From the NCBI GenBank assembly GCA_021842405.1, contig JAKBZR010000016.1, forward strand, positions 1 through 46,858: a DNA stretch of 46,858 nt, read 5' to 3'. Both the position numbers and the translations under genes were made by a program. The notes under the pieces were generated by a model that was not told where the DNA came from, did no database searches, and saw only the letters and a program-made list of their open reading frames with translations. Of the stretch, positions 19,393-28,621 are shown piece by piece. The stretch's first letter is position 1. Every line of letters begins with the position of its first letter. The DNA is from a bacterium. Lineage in GTDB: Bacteria > Armatimonadota > Chthonomonadetes > Chthonomonadales > JAMCWF01.

Positions 19393-19611
19393 CACATAGG
19401 GGCAGCGAGGGCGATTCTAACCTGCACCGATTATGGCATTGTGAGTAGATCGCAGGATACCGTTATCTTGAAACGCGGCGCTGATTTTGAAGCAGGATTG
19501 CTGCGCTATCTCGGCGTCCGTTTGCATTCGGGAGAAAGCGAGCCGCAGCTTGACAGAGCGGTAGCCATCGCCTGGGATAAACTCCTCAGTAAATATAAAC
19601 CACCATGGTAA
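19393..19611 (+). pseudogene. C-terminal remnant of a DUF2079-family membrane protein
   Basis: Open reading TDYGIVSRSQDTVILKRGADFEAGLLRYLG...KPPW* resembles C-termini of the intact paralogues in this window (NYGVIAIRGDTILLRRGADHKGGLALL; FYGIIYAKNGLIVLRRGANHQQGLELL); no N-terminal part upstream. Confidence 0.7.
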
Positions 19612-19619
19612 TTTGCGTC

Positions 19620-21800
19620 TTATTGGGAGCGATACCGCCCTTTGACCAATTTGCTTTTTCCCTCCGGAACAACCTGCAGCAGCCTCGTTTGAAACGGCTT
19701 GAATTGCAGATCGCAAGTGCGGGTAGCGGCGGCCAGCTTGCGCCCGGTCAAGAGGTCGTAGATATCGCTTCGGTGAAGGAGACGGAGGCGGCGCACACCG
19801 GAGGCATCTGCGTGAATCATAAAGGTCTGGCCGTCCGTCTCAAAGGCATCGTCGGTGTTCAAGTAAATATGAACGCCCAGCCGCGGCAGCAGGGCGCGCC
19901 AAAACGCGGGTGACAGGCGGGTTTCACCGATAAACAAGGATTGATAGTGCTTGAACCGCTTTAAGGCAATAGCAACCCCACCGCCTTCATCGTATCGCGC
20001 GATGGGAGCGGCGGCGGGATCATTCACCGAGAACGAGGTCAGGTTGGGTGTGTGAAGCCCGTCTTCCGCCGCATTGGGCAGCTTGAGGATATTATGGGAC
20101 AGAATCCGGCAGCTCAAGCTCTCGCCGGCCGGTCGCTGCTGAACCCTCATTCCGATAAGCCGACCGGCCATTTTGGTATCCATCTCCCCGTTTCGATTGA
20201 TAAATCCGGCCCCGTAAATCCAGATCAAGGTGCGGCCGTCACGTCCCAGCTTTTTTATAATCATGCGGCGCATCGAAGCCTTCAGTCGCCAGGCATCCAG
20301 AAAAACCATCACCTTGGCCGGTGGAAAGTTCGCCCGGCGAATATCGTTCATCAAATAAAATCCAACGCTAGCGCCGCACCGATAAAATTGGGTCGGCTCA
20401 GCCAGCAATGATACCAAAAGCGGCTCATTTCGTTCGGCCCGCACATAAGAGGGCGAGCGCTCATCGTAAACGACCGCCATCTGCGGGGTGAAGGGACGCT
20501 TTATATTGGCTCGTTGATAGGCGAAGCGCAAATCCGCGATGTTTTGCCAAATTGCGGCGTTGTTGAGCCAGCCAACGCCGAACAGATCCATCCACCAAGT
20601 TCCCAACCGATGAACCATCATCTGGCCGAAGTTTCGTTCGTGCACCCCGTTCGTTTGAGCCAGATTTTTACAGCGGGATGCGGAGGCGGGGTCGTTTTTT
20701 TCTAGTGGCGTGCTGATGCCGGCGAAGGTGCGGGTATCGTCTTCCAGAAACCAGAGCTTGCCGTGAAGAATAGCCGAATCCACCGGTCCCATAAAGGGGC
20801 TGCAACCTCCCGGCTTACGATCGCCATAAGAGACCGGCGAAGCGAAGGCATCAATCTCGCGGCAGTTGAGCAGTTGGTTGAGCGCTCGATGGGAATTGTC
20901 GTTATAGGGACATTCGAAGTCATAGCCGTAAAAGAAGATGACGAGCGAGCGGCCACGGGTCTCTTTCTTTACCAGCGAGGCCAGGCCGATGATTCTTTCC
21001 GCCGTGATGTCGCTCTGATAGTTCAAGTAGTCCACGTAACGCCGCTCACCGGGCGAGTAAAAAGTGCTTAAGTCTTTGGTTGGCGGAGGGACAACGACGC
21101 TGGAGAAGGTGACGGTTGGATTTTGCCAGGCTCGGCGCAGGTTTTTAACATTGTGGTAGCGGTGATGCAGATATTCGATGAAGCCGAGCCGATTCGGCTG
21201 CGAGTAGTCAAAGCCGGGCCGATCCCAATAGTCGGGCGTGAACCATTCGCCGGTGTTTCCGTAGCAGAGGTGATAGCCGATCACGCGGTCGGCGAATTGG
21301 GAGTGCTGGACATGCTGGATGAGCGCGATCAGCCCCGATCGAGCCGCCTGATACCATCGGCTTGAGGCCACCGATGCCATCGGGCGATCGCCGTTAGCGT
21401 AATGAACCATATCGTTCGGATATTCCCGATCGAAGACCGCGCCGCCGCACCAGACCCGCGGCAGCAGATAGGCTTGCGGATCGTTGTGCAGCACAAAAGC
21501 AAACCACCGATCCACTGCCTGAAAATCATGGGTTGGATCCGCCAAGCCGATCGGAATTTGAAATGAGACCAGGTGGATGCCGCTTCGGGCGGCCAGCCTT
21601 ATTTCGGCGCCGGTCTGGGCCGCGTTTTGGGGATCGGATAGATCAATATTTACGAAAAGGATGAGGGGAGGAGTCGGCTTGCTGTTGATAAAAAGATGGG
21701 GGATGCCATCCTTCTTCTCAGTTCGAGCGACCACCGATCCCTCAGCGGCGGCCAACTGGCAGAAAAGGAGAAAAAGCAAAATCAGCGCATACCTGTTCAT
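19620..21800 (-). CDS. exported GH42/GH35-like putative glycoside hydrolase
   Basis: Signal peptide; YHLCYGNTGEWF, RLGFIEYLHHRY.NVKNLRRAW, then a C-terminal Rossmann-like and beta region. Confidence 0.6.
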   Translation of the reverse strand: MNRYALILLFLLFCQLAAAEGSVVARTEKKDGIPHLFINSKPTPPLILFVNIDLSDPQNAAQTGAEIRLAARSGIHLVSFQIPIGLADPTHDFQAVDRWFAFVLHNDPQAYLLPRVWCGGAVFDREYPNDMVHYANGDRPMASVASSRWYQAARSGLIALIQHVQHSQFADRVIGYHLCYGNTGEWFTPDYWDRPGFDYSQPNRLGFIEYLHHRYHNVKNLRRAWQNPTVTFSSVVVPPPTKDLSTFYSPGERRYVDYLNYQSDITAERIIGLASLVKKETRGRSLVIFFYGYDFECPYNDNSHRALNQLLNCREIDAFASPVSYGDRKPGGCSPFMGPVDSAILHGKLWFLEDDTRTFAGISTPLEKNDPASASRCKNLAQTNGVHERNFGQMMVHRLGTWWMDLFGVGWLNNAAIWQNIADLRFAYQRANIKRPFTPQMAVVYDERSPSYVRAERNEPLLVSLLAEPTQFYRCGASVGFYLMNDIRRANFPPAKVMVFLDAWRLKASMRRMIIKKLGRDGRTLIWIYGAGFINRNGEMDTKMAGRLIGMRVQQRPAGESLSCRILSHNILKLPNAAEDGLHTPNLTSFSVNDPAAAPIARYDEGGGVAIALKRFKHYQSLFIGETRLSPAFWRALLPRLGVHIYLNTDDAFETDGQTFMIHADASGVRRLRLLHRSDIYDLLTGRKLAAATRTCDLQFKPFQTRLLQVVPEGKSKLVKGRYRSQ

Positions 21801-21882
21801 TCTTGTCCTCCGTTCTCATCATTAGCCCCTCTCCCATCTCCCCTCCCTATGGGAGGGGCTGGAGGAGGGTTAGTTCCCACTA

Positions 21883-24210
21883 TTAGACCTTCTCCAGCTT
21901 TGCCATCCCCAACAGCAGCTTCTTAACGCCGAGGTTGGGGAAGGCGACCGAAACTTCGGCGTCTTCACCGGCCCCACTTAATTTCAGCACCACTCCCACG
22001 CCGAAGGTGGAATGGCGCACCTTGTGCCCCGGTCGAAAGGCCGGTTCAATCCCATCGGCAGCCGGTTCCGCTTTGTTCTGAGCGTGGTGGCCGAGCGGTA
22101 GCCTACCGCCGGCCTGCCCGGCGGACAGACAGGCGGCGGAATTCCAGGTTATCGGATCCGGCTTGCGCCGAACCGCGACCGATCCCTCGCTCCAGCATTC
22201 GTCCGGTATTTCACGTAGGAATCGGGAGGGCGGATTCGATTGGAAGGCGCCGAAGACGGTGCGCCGGAACGCATGAACGAGGTGAAGCTCCTGCTGAGCG
22301 CGCGTGATCCCGACGTAGCAGAGCCGGCGCTCCTCCTCCAGCTCTTCATCGGAGGTGAGGGTGCGGGAGTGTGGGAACAGCCCCTCCTCCATCCCGATGA
22401 TAAAGACGACCGGAAACTCCAACCCCTTGGCGGAATGGAGCGTCATCAGCTTGACCGTATCGGACTGCTCATTCAAATTATCCAAGTCGGAGACCAGTGA
22501 AACCTGCTCCAGGAAGGCAGTAAGAGGATTGTACGCCTCATTGGACTCATCTGCCCTATCCCCTCCTCCCCGCTGATCAAACTCGGCTGTCACGCTGAGC
22601 AGCTCGCCGATATTTTCCAACCGGGACTCCGATTCAATGGTAGGGTCATTCTGCAGGTTCTGCAGGTAGCCGGTGCGTTCGACGATCGCTTTAACCAGCG
22701 CGGTGACCGATTCGCGGGCGCTCAAGTGCCTGAAGTCTCGGATCAACTGGATGAAGGCGGTCGCCATGCGGGTGCTGCGCGGTGGCAAGGGTGAGATGGA
22801 GGGGTTGTCCGCTATCCGCTCCAGCGCTTGGTAGAGAGGGATCCGGTTTTCTTCGGCGAACTGATCGAGCGTGGCGAGGGTTTGAGCGCCGATTGAGCGG
22901 TGGGGGACGTTGATAATCCGGCGCAAGCTGATGGTATCGCCGGGATTGTAAATGACTCGGAGATAGGCGATGATATCTTTAATTTCTTTGCGTTCGTAAA
23001 AACGCAGGCCGCCCACCACCTGATAGGGAATGGCGTACTTCATAAATATCTCTTCCAGCACGCGGGACTGAGAGTTAGCTCGGTAAAGTACGGCCGCGTC
23101 ACTAAATTTGGAATTTTGGATTTGAGTCCCATCCCTCCGCCTTGTTTGCCCTATTTTCCCCTCTTTCCAGCTTAAAATCTCGCGCGCCACGTAATCGGCC
23201 TCGTCGTGTTCGTTGTCGGCTTCGTACAGGTGGAGCGGATCCCCGGTATGGTTTTCGGTCCACAGTTTTTTCGGGGATCTGGAGCGGTTATTGCTGATCA
23301 CTCCGTAAGCGGCTTCCAATATCAGCTTGGTGCTCCGGTAGTTTTGCTCCAGCTTAATAATGCGGGCATCCGGATAGTCGCGCTCAAATTGAAGGATGAG
23401 GCGGACGTCGGCGCCCCGAAACTTGTAGATGCTCTGGTCATCATCCCCGACGCAGCAGATGTTGCGCCGCTTACCGGCCAGGTGATGCAGCAGCCGATAC
23501 TGGACGAGATTGACATCCTGGTACTCGTCCACCAGGATGTGGGCAAAACGATTCTGGAGCTTATCCAGCACATCGGGATTCCGCTCAAGCAACTGGACGG
23601 CAAACAGTATAATATCGTCGAAATCCAAGGCCCTGTTTTGTGCCAGCTTTTCTGTGTAGAGGTCGTAAACTCGGGCGCAAATCTCTTCCACATAACCTTT
23701 GTAGTGAATTCGAAAATCCCCCGCCGTGATCAATTGCTCTTTCGCCCGGCTGATCAGCGTGAGTATTACGCGCGGCTGGAACTGCTTATCGTCTATGTCG
23801 AGCTGATGCAGGCAATCTTTAATGAGAGCGATCTGGTCACCGTCGTCGTAAATCACAAACTCTCGGGGCAAGCCGATCTTTTCGCCGAACTCTCGCAACA
23901 GCCGAACGCAAATCGAATGAAAAGTGCCGATCCAGATGCGATTGCTCTGCGGACCCACCAGCTTAACGATCCGCTCCTTCATTTCCTTAGATGCTTTGTT
24001 GGTGAAGGTGACCGCCAAAATTTGATGCGGCTTGACCTGGTGCTCTGCGATGAGGAAGGCAACCCGGTGGGTCAGCACCCTTGTCTTGCCGGAACCAGCG
24101 CCGGCGAAGATCAGCAGCGGTCCCTCGCCAAAGGTCACCGCTTCTTGCTGGACCGGATTCAGCCCGGCCAACAGGGAGGTATTGGAAAATGAGGTCGTTG
24201 GGTTAGGCAT
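21883..24210 (-). CDS. pcrA: ATP-dependent DNA helicase PcrA/UvrD
   Basis: LNPVQQEAVTFGEGPLLIFAGAGSGKTRVLTHRVAFLI, AVTFTNKASKEMKERI, DEYQDVNLVQYRLL, GDDDQSIYKFRGAD, LEQNYRST, TLHSAKGLEFPVVFIIGMEEGLFPHSRT, RRLCYVGITRAQ. Confidence 0.97.
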   Translation of the reverse strand: MPNPTTSFSNTSLLAGLNPVQQEAVTFGEGPLLIFAGAGSGKTRVLTHRVAFLIAEHQVKPHQILAVTFTNKASKEMKERIVKLVGPQSNRIWIGTFHSICVRLLREFGEKIGLPREFVIYDDGDQIALIKDCLHQLDIDDKQFQPRVILTLISRAKEQLITAGDFRIHYKGYVEEICARVYDLYTEKLAQNRALDFDDIILFAVQLLERNPDVLDKLQNRFAHILVDEYQDVNLVQYRLLHHLAGKRRNICCVGDDDQSIYKFRGADVRLILQFERDYPDARIIKLEQNYRSTKLILEAAYGVISNNRSRSPKKLWTENHTGDPLHLYEADNEHDEADYVAREILSWKEGKIGQTRRRDGTQIQNSKFSDAAVLYRANSQSRVLEEIFMKYAIPYQVVGGLRFYERKEIKDIIAYLRVIYNPGDTISLRRIINVPHRSIGAQTLATLDQFAEENRIPLYQALERIADNPSISPLPPRSTRMATAFIQLIRDFRHLSARESVTALVKAIVERTGYLQNLQNDPTIESESRLENIGELLSVTAEFDQRGGGDRADESNEAYNPLTAFLEQVSLVSDLDNLNEQSDTVKLMTLHSAKGLEFPVVFIIGMEEGLFPHSRTLTSDEELEEERRLCYVGITRAQQELHLVHAFRRTVFGAFQSNPPSRFLREIPDECWSEGSVAVRRKPDPITWNSAACLSAGQAGGRLPLGHHAQNKAEPAADGIEPAFRPGHKVRHSTFGVGVVLKLSGAGEDAEVSVAFPNLGVKKLLLGMAKLEKV
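22107..22139. repeat. CCTGCC/GACAGACAGG palindromic unit embedded in frame in pcrA
   Basis: CCGCCGGCCTGCCCGGCGGACAGACAGGCGGCGG encodes AACLSAGQAGG in the linker before the PcrA C-terminal domain; similar palindromes occur intergenically. Confidence 0.55.
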
Positions 24211-24254
24211 AGTACATTATAGCAGCCATTCAATCGCAAACAGGGGATAGCAGC

Positions 24255-25364
24255 TCAAGCGATCCAATAACGGTTGATTGTCTCATCGGCAGGTGTGGAT
24301 AAAATTTCGGAGCGCCACTTTTTATTCTCAAAAAGTTTACCAAGTTTGGCCTGCGAGACGCTGATGGCGGCCGAGCCGTTGTCAATGCCGATCCAACGGC
24401 GCTCCAGCGATTGAGCGGCGACGAGGGTAGTGCCACTGCCGCAAAATGGATCGAGCACCGTATCACCGGGCTGGGTGCTGGCCGTAATAATCCGCTTCAG
24501 TAACAAGAGCGGCTTTTCGGTTGGGTAGCCGCTTCTTCGCATGTGCATCCCATCCGGGATGTCACTCCAGACATCACCCAGTGGAATCCGCTCCACAATG
24601 AAGCCATCCGATTCCTCAAGTGGATATTTCACCCGAACGCTACCGGTTAATGTGACATGAATGCGCCCTTGCGTCGTCAACTTCCTCACCGACTCGTCGG
24701 AATAGTCACCGCGCGGCGCCGTCTTAAACCACTGCCCTTCACCGTCTTGTCGCATCCCGCGCGATCGTGCTTGATCCGGCGTCAGCTTTCTGATTTCGTC
24801 AGGGCGTGCAAATTGATGATGGCCTTTGCTGCGCGAGTAGTAGAGAATGACATCGTGATTGCGAGGGTACTGCCGGGCGACCGCTTTGGCGCCGCGCCCA
24901 CCGTAGTTCCAGATCAGCTCATTGCGAAAATTCTCGAGACCAAATACGCAGTCGAGCACCAATTTCAGGTAATGACTGGAACCGGGATCGCAGTGGAGGT
25001 AGAGGCTGCCGGTCGGTTTCAAAACGCGATGAAACTCGGTAATGCGAGCTGCCATCATCACTGCATAGGCCATCAGGTCACTGGCTCCGAAACACTGTAT
25101 GAATCCCTGAATAAGATTTTGCAGCGTCCGGTTGGTGCACTCGGTCATAAAGCGGCGGTACTGGTCATCACTCCATTTCCAGTTGTCACCGAATGCGTAG
25201 CGCTCCATTTCGGAGGAGTCGGCTGATTTATCTCGCCTGAGGGCGTAGTGACGCTTGGAGTTGAACGGTGGGTCGAGGTAGATGAGGTCTACCGTCTCCG
25301 ATTCAAAAAAGGATCGAAGGATGGTCCGGTTATCACCGAGGTAGAGTGCATTCTGTTCAGTCAT
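24255..25364 (-). CDS. beta-class site-specific DNA methyltransferase (N4-cytosine or N6-adenine)
   Basis: NALYLGDNRTILRSFFESETVDLIYLDPPFNSKRHY..., GSLYLHCDPGSSHYLKLVLDCVFG, DTVLDPFCGSGTTLVAAQSLERRWIGID. Confidence 0.9.
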   Translation of the reverse strand: MTEQNALYLGDNRTILRSFFESETVDLIYLDPPFNSKRHYALRRDKSADSSEMERYAFGDNWKWSDDQYRRFMTECTNRTLQNLIQGFIQCFGASDLMAYAVMMAARITEFHRVLKPTGSLYLHCDPGSSHYLKLVLDCVFGLENFRNELIWNYGGRGAKAVARQYPRNHDVILYYSRSKGHHQFARPDEIRKLTPDQARSRGMRQDGEGQWFKTAPRGDYSDESVRKLTTQGRIHVTLTGSVRVKYPLEESDGFIVERIPLGDVWSDIPDGMHMRRSGYPTEKPLLLLKRIITASTQPGDTVLDPFCGSGTTLVAAQSLERRWIGIDNGSAAISVSQAKLGKLFENKKWRSEILSTPADETINRYWIA

Positions 25365-25398
25365 TTTGGCATGGGGCAGCTCGATTTTAATATCCCCG

Positions 25399-26493
25399 TT
25401 ACGTCGTTTTCGCGTCGGAGGGGAGCGATGCCAGCCGCCGAAAAGCGCCGATTTTATCACTGTTGCCAAGGTGCGCCTTTCTCAACGCCTCCTCTAAAAA
25501 AGCGATGCTCTGATCGTACTGTTTGCGGTTAACCGGATAGGGGTAACCGTCCTTTCCACCGTGCGCGAAGGAGTAGCGGGCGGGGTCGCGCGAGCTAGCC
25601 GGCGTGCCGTAAGCCAGCTCAGCCATCAAAGCGAGCGCGCGAATGGCGGCCGGTCCGATCCCCGGTACCCCGAGAAGCTCCTGAAAATGCTGGGGTTGGC
25701 GTTCGTATGTTTTGATCAAAACCGATTCCAGCCGCTTCGGGTCAATGTCTTGGATGGTGATGGGGTGTCGGGTGGGCATTTTTAGCTCTTGGAGCCGCTT
25801 GAGGTCGGTTACGGTCGGCTCCGGCTTTCCACGAGCCAGCTCGCAGACGGACAGTTGGGCGGGCTCGCTCTCTTCGGCAACCATGTTAAGAACAACGCCG
25901 GCCTTGTCACAGCAGACGGCCGCGTGCGGATCTTTCACGTAGGAGATAAGCGTCTCTCCCAGCCAGTGGTAGCGGCGCGCCATACCGTTGGAATCGTTCA
26001 TCCCCTGCTGGACCACGCACCATTCGCCCCGCCGGTCAAATAGGATCACGTGGTGGTAGATGCTATAACCGTCTTGCAGGGCGGCGCTGTCCACCTTGGC
26101 GGTCAAGCGGCTGGTCGCAATGAGCGGCTCGGGATCGAAGCCGGCCGTTTCAGCGTAGGCGGTCACTTCATGCGGAGTGCGGCGGGCAACCAGCCCCTTA
26201 CCACCGGCCACGAATAGTCCGTACTCGGCGCCGCGGCCGTAGAGCGATTCTTTAATTGCGCCGCAGACGGTGGTGGTCAGCCCGCTCGAATGCCAGTCAA
26301 ATCCCAGCACGCAGCCGAAAGCCTGAAACCAGTACGGATCGCTGAGTCGGCGGAACATGCCGGTGGTGCTCTCGTTTTCAACGATGACGGCAACCATCGC
26401 CCCCGCCAGTCGCACCATTCTTTCGAATAGCCAGCGAGGGGCTCTCCCGCCATGGAGGGGCAGGTCCGCAGTTCCGGTTCGCGCAGTGGTCAT
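25399..26493 (-). CDS. DUF763 family protein with helix-hairpin-helix motif
   Basis: RTGTADLPLHGGRAPRWLFERMVRLAGAMV, FGCVLGFDWHSSGLTTTVCGAIKE, LLGVPGIGPAAIRALALMAELAYG, SFAHGGKDGYPYPVNRKQYD; start ATG 26493 after GAGG. Confidence 0.88.
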   Translation of the reverse strand: MTTARTGTADLPLHGGRAPRWLFERMVRLAGAMVAVIVENESTTGMFRRLSDPYWFQAFGCVLGFDWHSSGLTTTVCGAIKESLYGRGAEYGLFVAGGKGLVARRTPHEVTAYAETAGFDPEPLIATSRLTAKVDSAALQDGYSIYHHVILFDRRGEWCVVQQGMNDSNGMARRYHWLGETLISYVKDPHAAVCCDKAGVVLNMVAEESEPAQLSVCELARGKPEPTVTDLKRLQELKMPTRHPITIQDIDPKRLESVLIKTYERQPQHFQELLGVPGIGPAAIRALALMAELAYGTPASSRDPARYSFAHGGKDGYPYPVNRKQYDQSIAFLEEALRKAHLGNSDKIGAFRRLASLPSDAKTT

Positions 26494-26565
26494 TGGCAAT
26501 TCCTCGATTAACGCTTCTGGAGCGTCGAATTCAGCTCGATTTAATGATTTCAATTTCAGGTATTA

Positions 26566-26584
26566 CAACTATATTATATAGTTG
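26566..26584. promoter_or_regulatory. 19-bp palindrome containing a -10-like TATAAT upstream of the DUF763 operon
   Basis: CAACTATAT-T-ATATAGTTG; minus strand reads CAACTATATAATATAGTTG with TATAAT at the centre. Confidence 0.55.
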
Positions 26585-26735
26585 AACCGGCGGCACTCTT
26601 TGTCTGGGGAAATAGATGTTTTGCCGCTTTTTTTGGCATTGTCTCAACTTTAGTGGAAAGTTGGCTGGCGGCAACCTGTCTGCATGTTCGCACAGGCAGA
26701 TTGATATAGTACGCCGCATTGGAATTTTTGTCAAC

Positions 26736-26882
26736 AGAAAGAGTTCCATTTTCGGGGAATGTTTTCTAGTAGCATGAGTCGCCACCCACCCCAATCCCTC
26801 CCCGGAAGCGGGGAGGGAGTTGATAATTGCTATAGGGGTAAGAGCCTGCTGCCTAAATCGCCCAGAGAACTGAACTCATTCG
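26736..26882. mobile_element. family-A MITE-like element
   Basis: Left AGAAAGAGTTCCATTTTCGGGG, right CCCAGAGAACTGAACTCATTCG; internal CCTCCCCGGAAGCGGGGAGG hairpin; imperfect flanking TCAAC/TCAAAC. Confidence 0.65.
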
Positions 26883-26917
26883 TCAAACCGATGTTATCAA
26901 TCATATCTTACATGCAT

Positions 26918-28621
26918 CTAGAAGAACGCTTTTAAGTAGGTCTTGACCGACTTTTCGACGTCAATATCTTGGCGGATCGGAGTTCCACTCGCCCTGGCAA
27001 GCAGCGCAAGGCCGCCTTTATGGTCGGCCCCCCGCCGCAACAAAATCGTATCTCCCCTGATCGCAATAACGCCGTAATTCGGACTGCGAAGCATTACAAC
27101 CAGCAGAGGCCAAAGGTTCTTCTGCAGCATTGGGAAGATACATCCTCTGGGCTGTAGCACAACGTATTCTATTGTTGAATTGTCAATCGCATTTGCAACC
27201 TGCCGGGGGTGATAAGGGGGATAATCCAGTCCTACTTGCTGTTTTAGGGCCGAAACGCTGTCTCCGCAAGCTACCTGGTAGAACGGGTTCGGAAAAAGAT
27301 AGATCAGCCGGCGGTGATCAATGTGCGGTATTAGGCCGGATTGCGCCGACACCGATACTCCCGGCGGTATCAACCGCAGAATGCTTTCGGCTTGGTCGGC
27401 CTGAAAAGAGGATACCGGTTGCGTCAGCGGCCAGGAAGTGATTAGAAATGGGCTCTCATTCAATCCCCATATCGTGCTCGCAATCAGATAGAACACCAGT
27501 AAACCGGTGGTGAACAAGCCGCCCCACCGGCGCAGTCGGTCAAATGCGATGATTGAGGCGATAAAGACAAATGGTGTGATGTATACCGTGTATTGGTAGT
27601 AGATCATTCGCATAAAGCTGCGGCCGCTTAAGAGGTTTGCTAAGAGGGATGGGCTGGCAAGCGCCAGCGCCTCCGGCGCCAGTAGCGGCAGGAAAAAGAG
27701 GGGCTGAAAAAGCTCGAATAGATAGCGCCGCGTCTCTTCCGTATTGAGGCCTGCAGCTACTCCAATGGGATGATGTAACAGTGTCCCGACTATCTGTATG
27801 GGTGTCTTGCCGTAGCGGGAATAGAGCCAGAAATAAGGTGATGGATGCCCTTTATGATATATCTGCAAAACTCCAAGCGCAATAACCAGCGCCGCCGCGC
27901 CCATACCCACCGTCAACCATCCCAGACGACGGTTCACTGCCAGCGCATAAAGCCCCAGCAGAATAATGGTGAGACCGGCCGTCTCTTTGGTGAGCGCGGT
28001 CAGCACCAGCAATAGAAAATAAAGCCGCCGGCGACCGCATATCAAATAGTAAAAGGCGCCGAGTAAGAACGGAGTGGCGAAAATCTCCGGGTGGAAATCA
28101 AAGGTATTGCTCCACTCCATTGGCGGGTAGCAAAGATAACACACCGCAAACAGCAGCCCGATCGGAGCCAGTCCGGTAGTGCGCCGGGCTAGTGCGTAGA
28201 CCGGCAATGCCCCAAGTGCCAGCGCCAAAGTTTGAGCGATCAGAAGTATTTTCGGGCTGTCCCAAACCCAAAAGAGCGGCGCCAGAAAATAAAGGATAGG
28301 ATCGAAGTGATCAGCAAGAAGCGGTAAGCCGCGCACGGTATCAAATGTATTGTGAAACCGGCTGATAAGCCATACCGCCTGATCGTAGATGCCAAGATCA
28401 TAGGCAGTCAATGCATAACGATGATACAAAAAGAAGGATTGCCGGATGAAGACAAACGAATAAACGCCAATTGCCAGCCATAGTAGGGTTAAGCAGATTC
28501 GGTCTAGTCGTACCCTTATTCGGCCGGCAAAAGAATGAACGAATTTGAGAGTAAATCTCTCTTTTATATCTCGATAAAACCGAATCATTGGATCAATGGG
28601 GGCGGTTTGATGCCGAGCCAT
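26918..28621 (-). CDS. DUF2079 membrane protein (GT-C-like)
   Basis: Polytopic; YALTAYDLGIYDQAVWLISRFHNTFDTVRGLPLLADHFDPILYFLAPLFW; start ATG 28621 with GGGAGG upstream. Confidence 0.88.
   Translation of the reverse strand: MARHQTAPIDPMIRFYRDIKERFTLKFVHSFAGRIRVRLDRICLTLLWLAIGVYSFVFIRQSFFLYHRYALTAYDLGIYDQAVWLISRFHNTFDTVRGLPLLADHFDPILYFLAPLFWVWDSPKILLIAQTLALALGALPVYALARRTTGLAPIGLLFAVCYLCYPPMEWSNTFDFHPEIFATPFLLGAFYYLICGRRRLYFLLLVLTALTKETAGLTIILLGLYALAVNRRLGWLTVGMGAAALVIALGVLQIYHKGHPSPYFWLYSRYGKTPIQIVGTLLHHPIGVAAGLNTEETRRYLFELFQPLFFLPLLAPEALALASPSLLANLLSGRSFMRMIYYQYTVYITPFVFIASIIAFDRLRRWGGLFTTGLLVFYLIASTIWGLNESPFLITSWPLTQPVSSFQADQAESILRLIPPGVSVSAQSGLIPHIDHRRLIYLFPNPFYQVACGDSVSALKQQVGLDYPPYHPRQVANAIDNSTIEYVVLQPRGCIFPMLQKNLWPLLVVMLRSPNYGVIAIRGDTILLRRGADHKGGLALLARASGTPIRQDIDVEKSVKTYLKAFF

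Noticed and set aside
23206-24192. 328-aa plus-strand ORF opposite pcrA
   Set aside because: Antisense shadow of a clearly conserved helicase; its sequence has no recognisable family.
9513-25364. The two DNA methyltransferases as parts of classical restriction-modification systems
   Set aside because: No recognisable restriction endonuclease or specificity subunit next to either; the CcrM-like one looks like an orphan, and for the other DUF763 is only a speculative partner.
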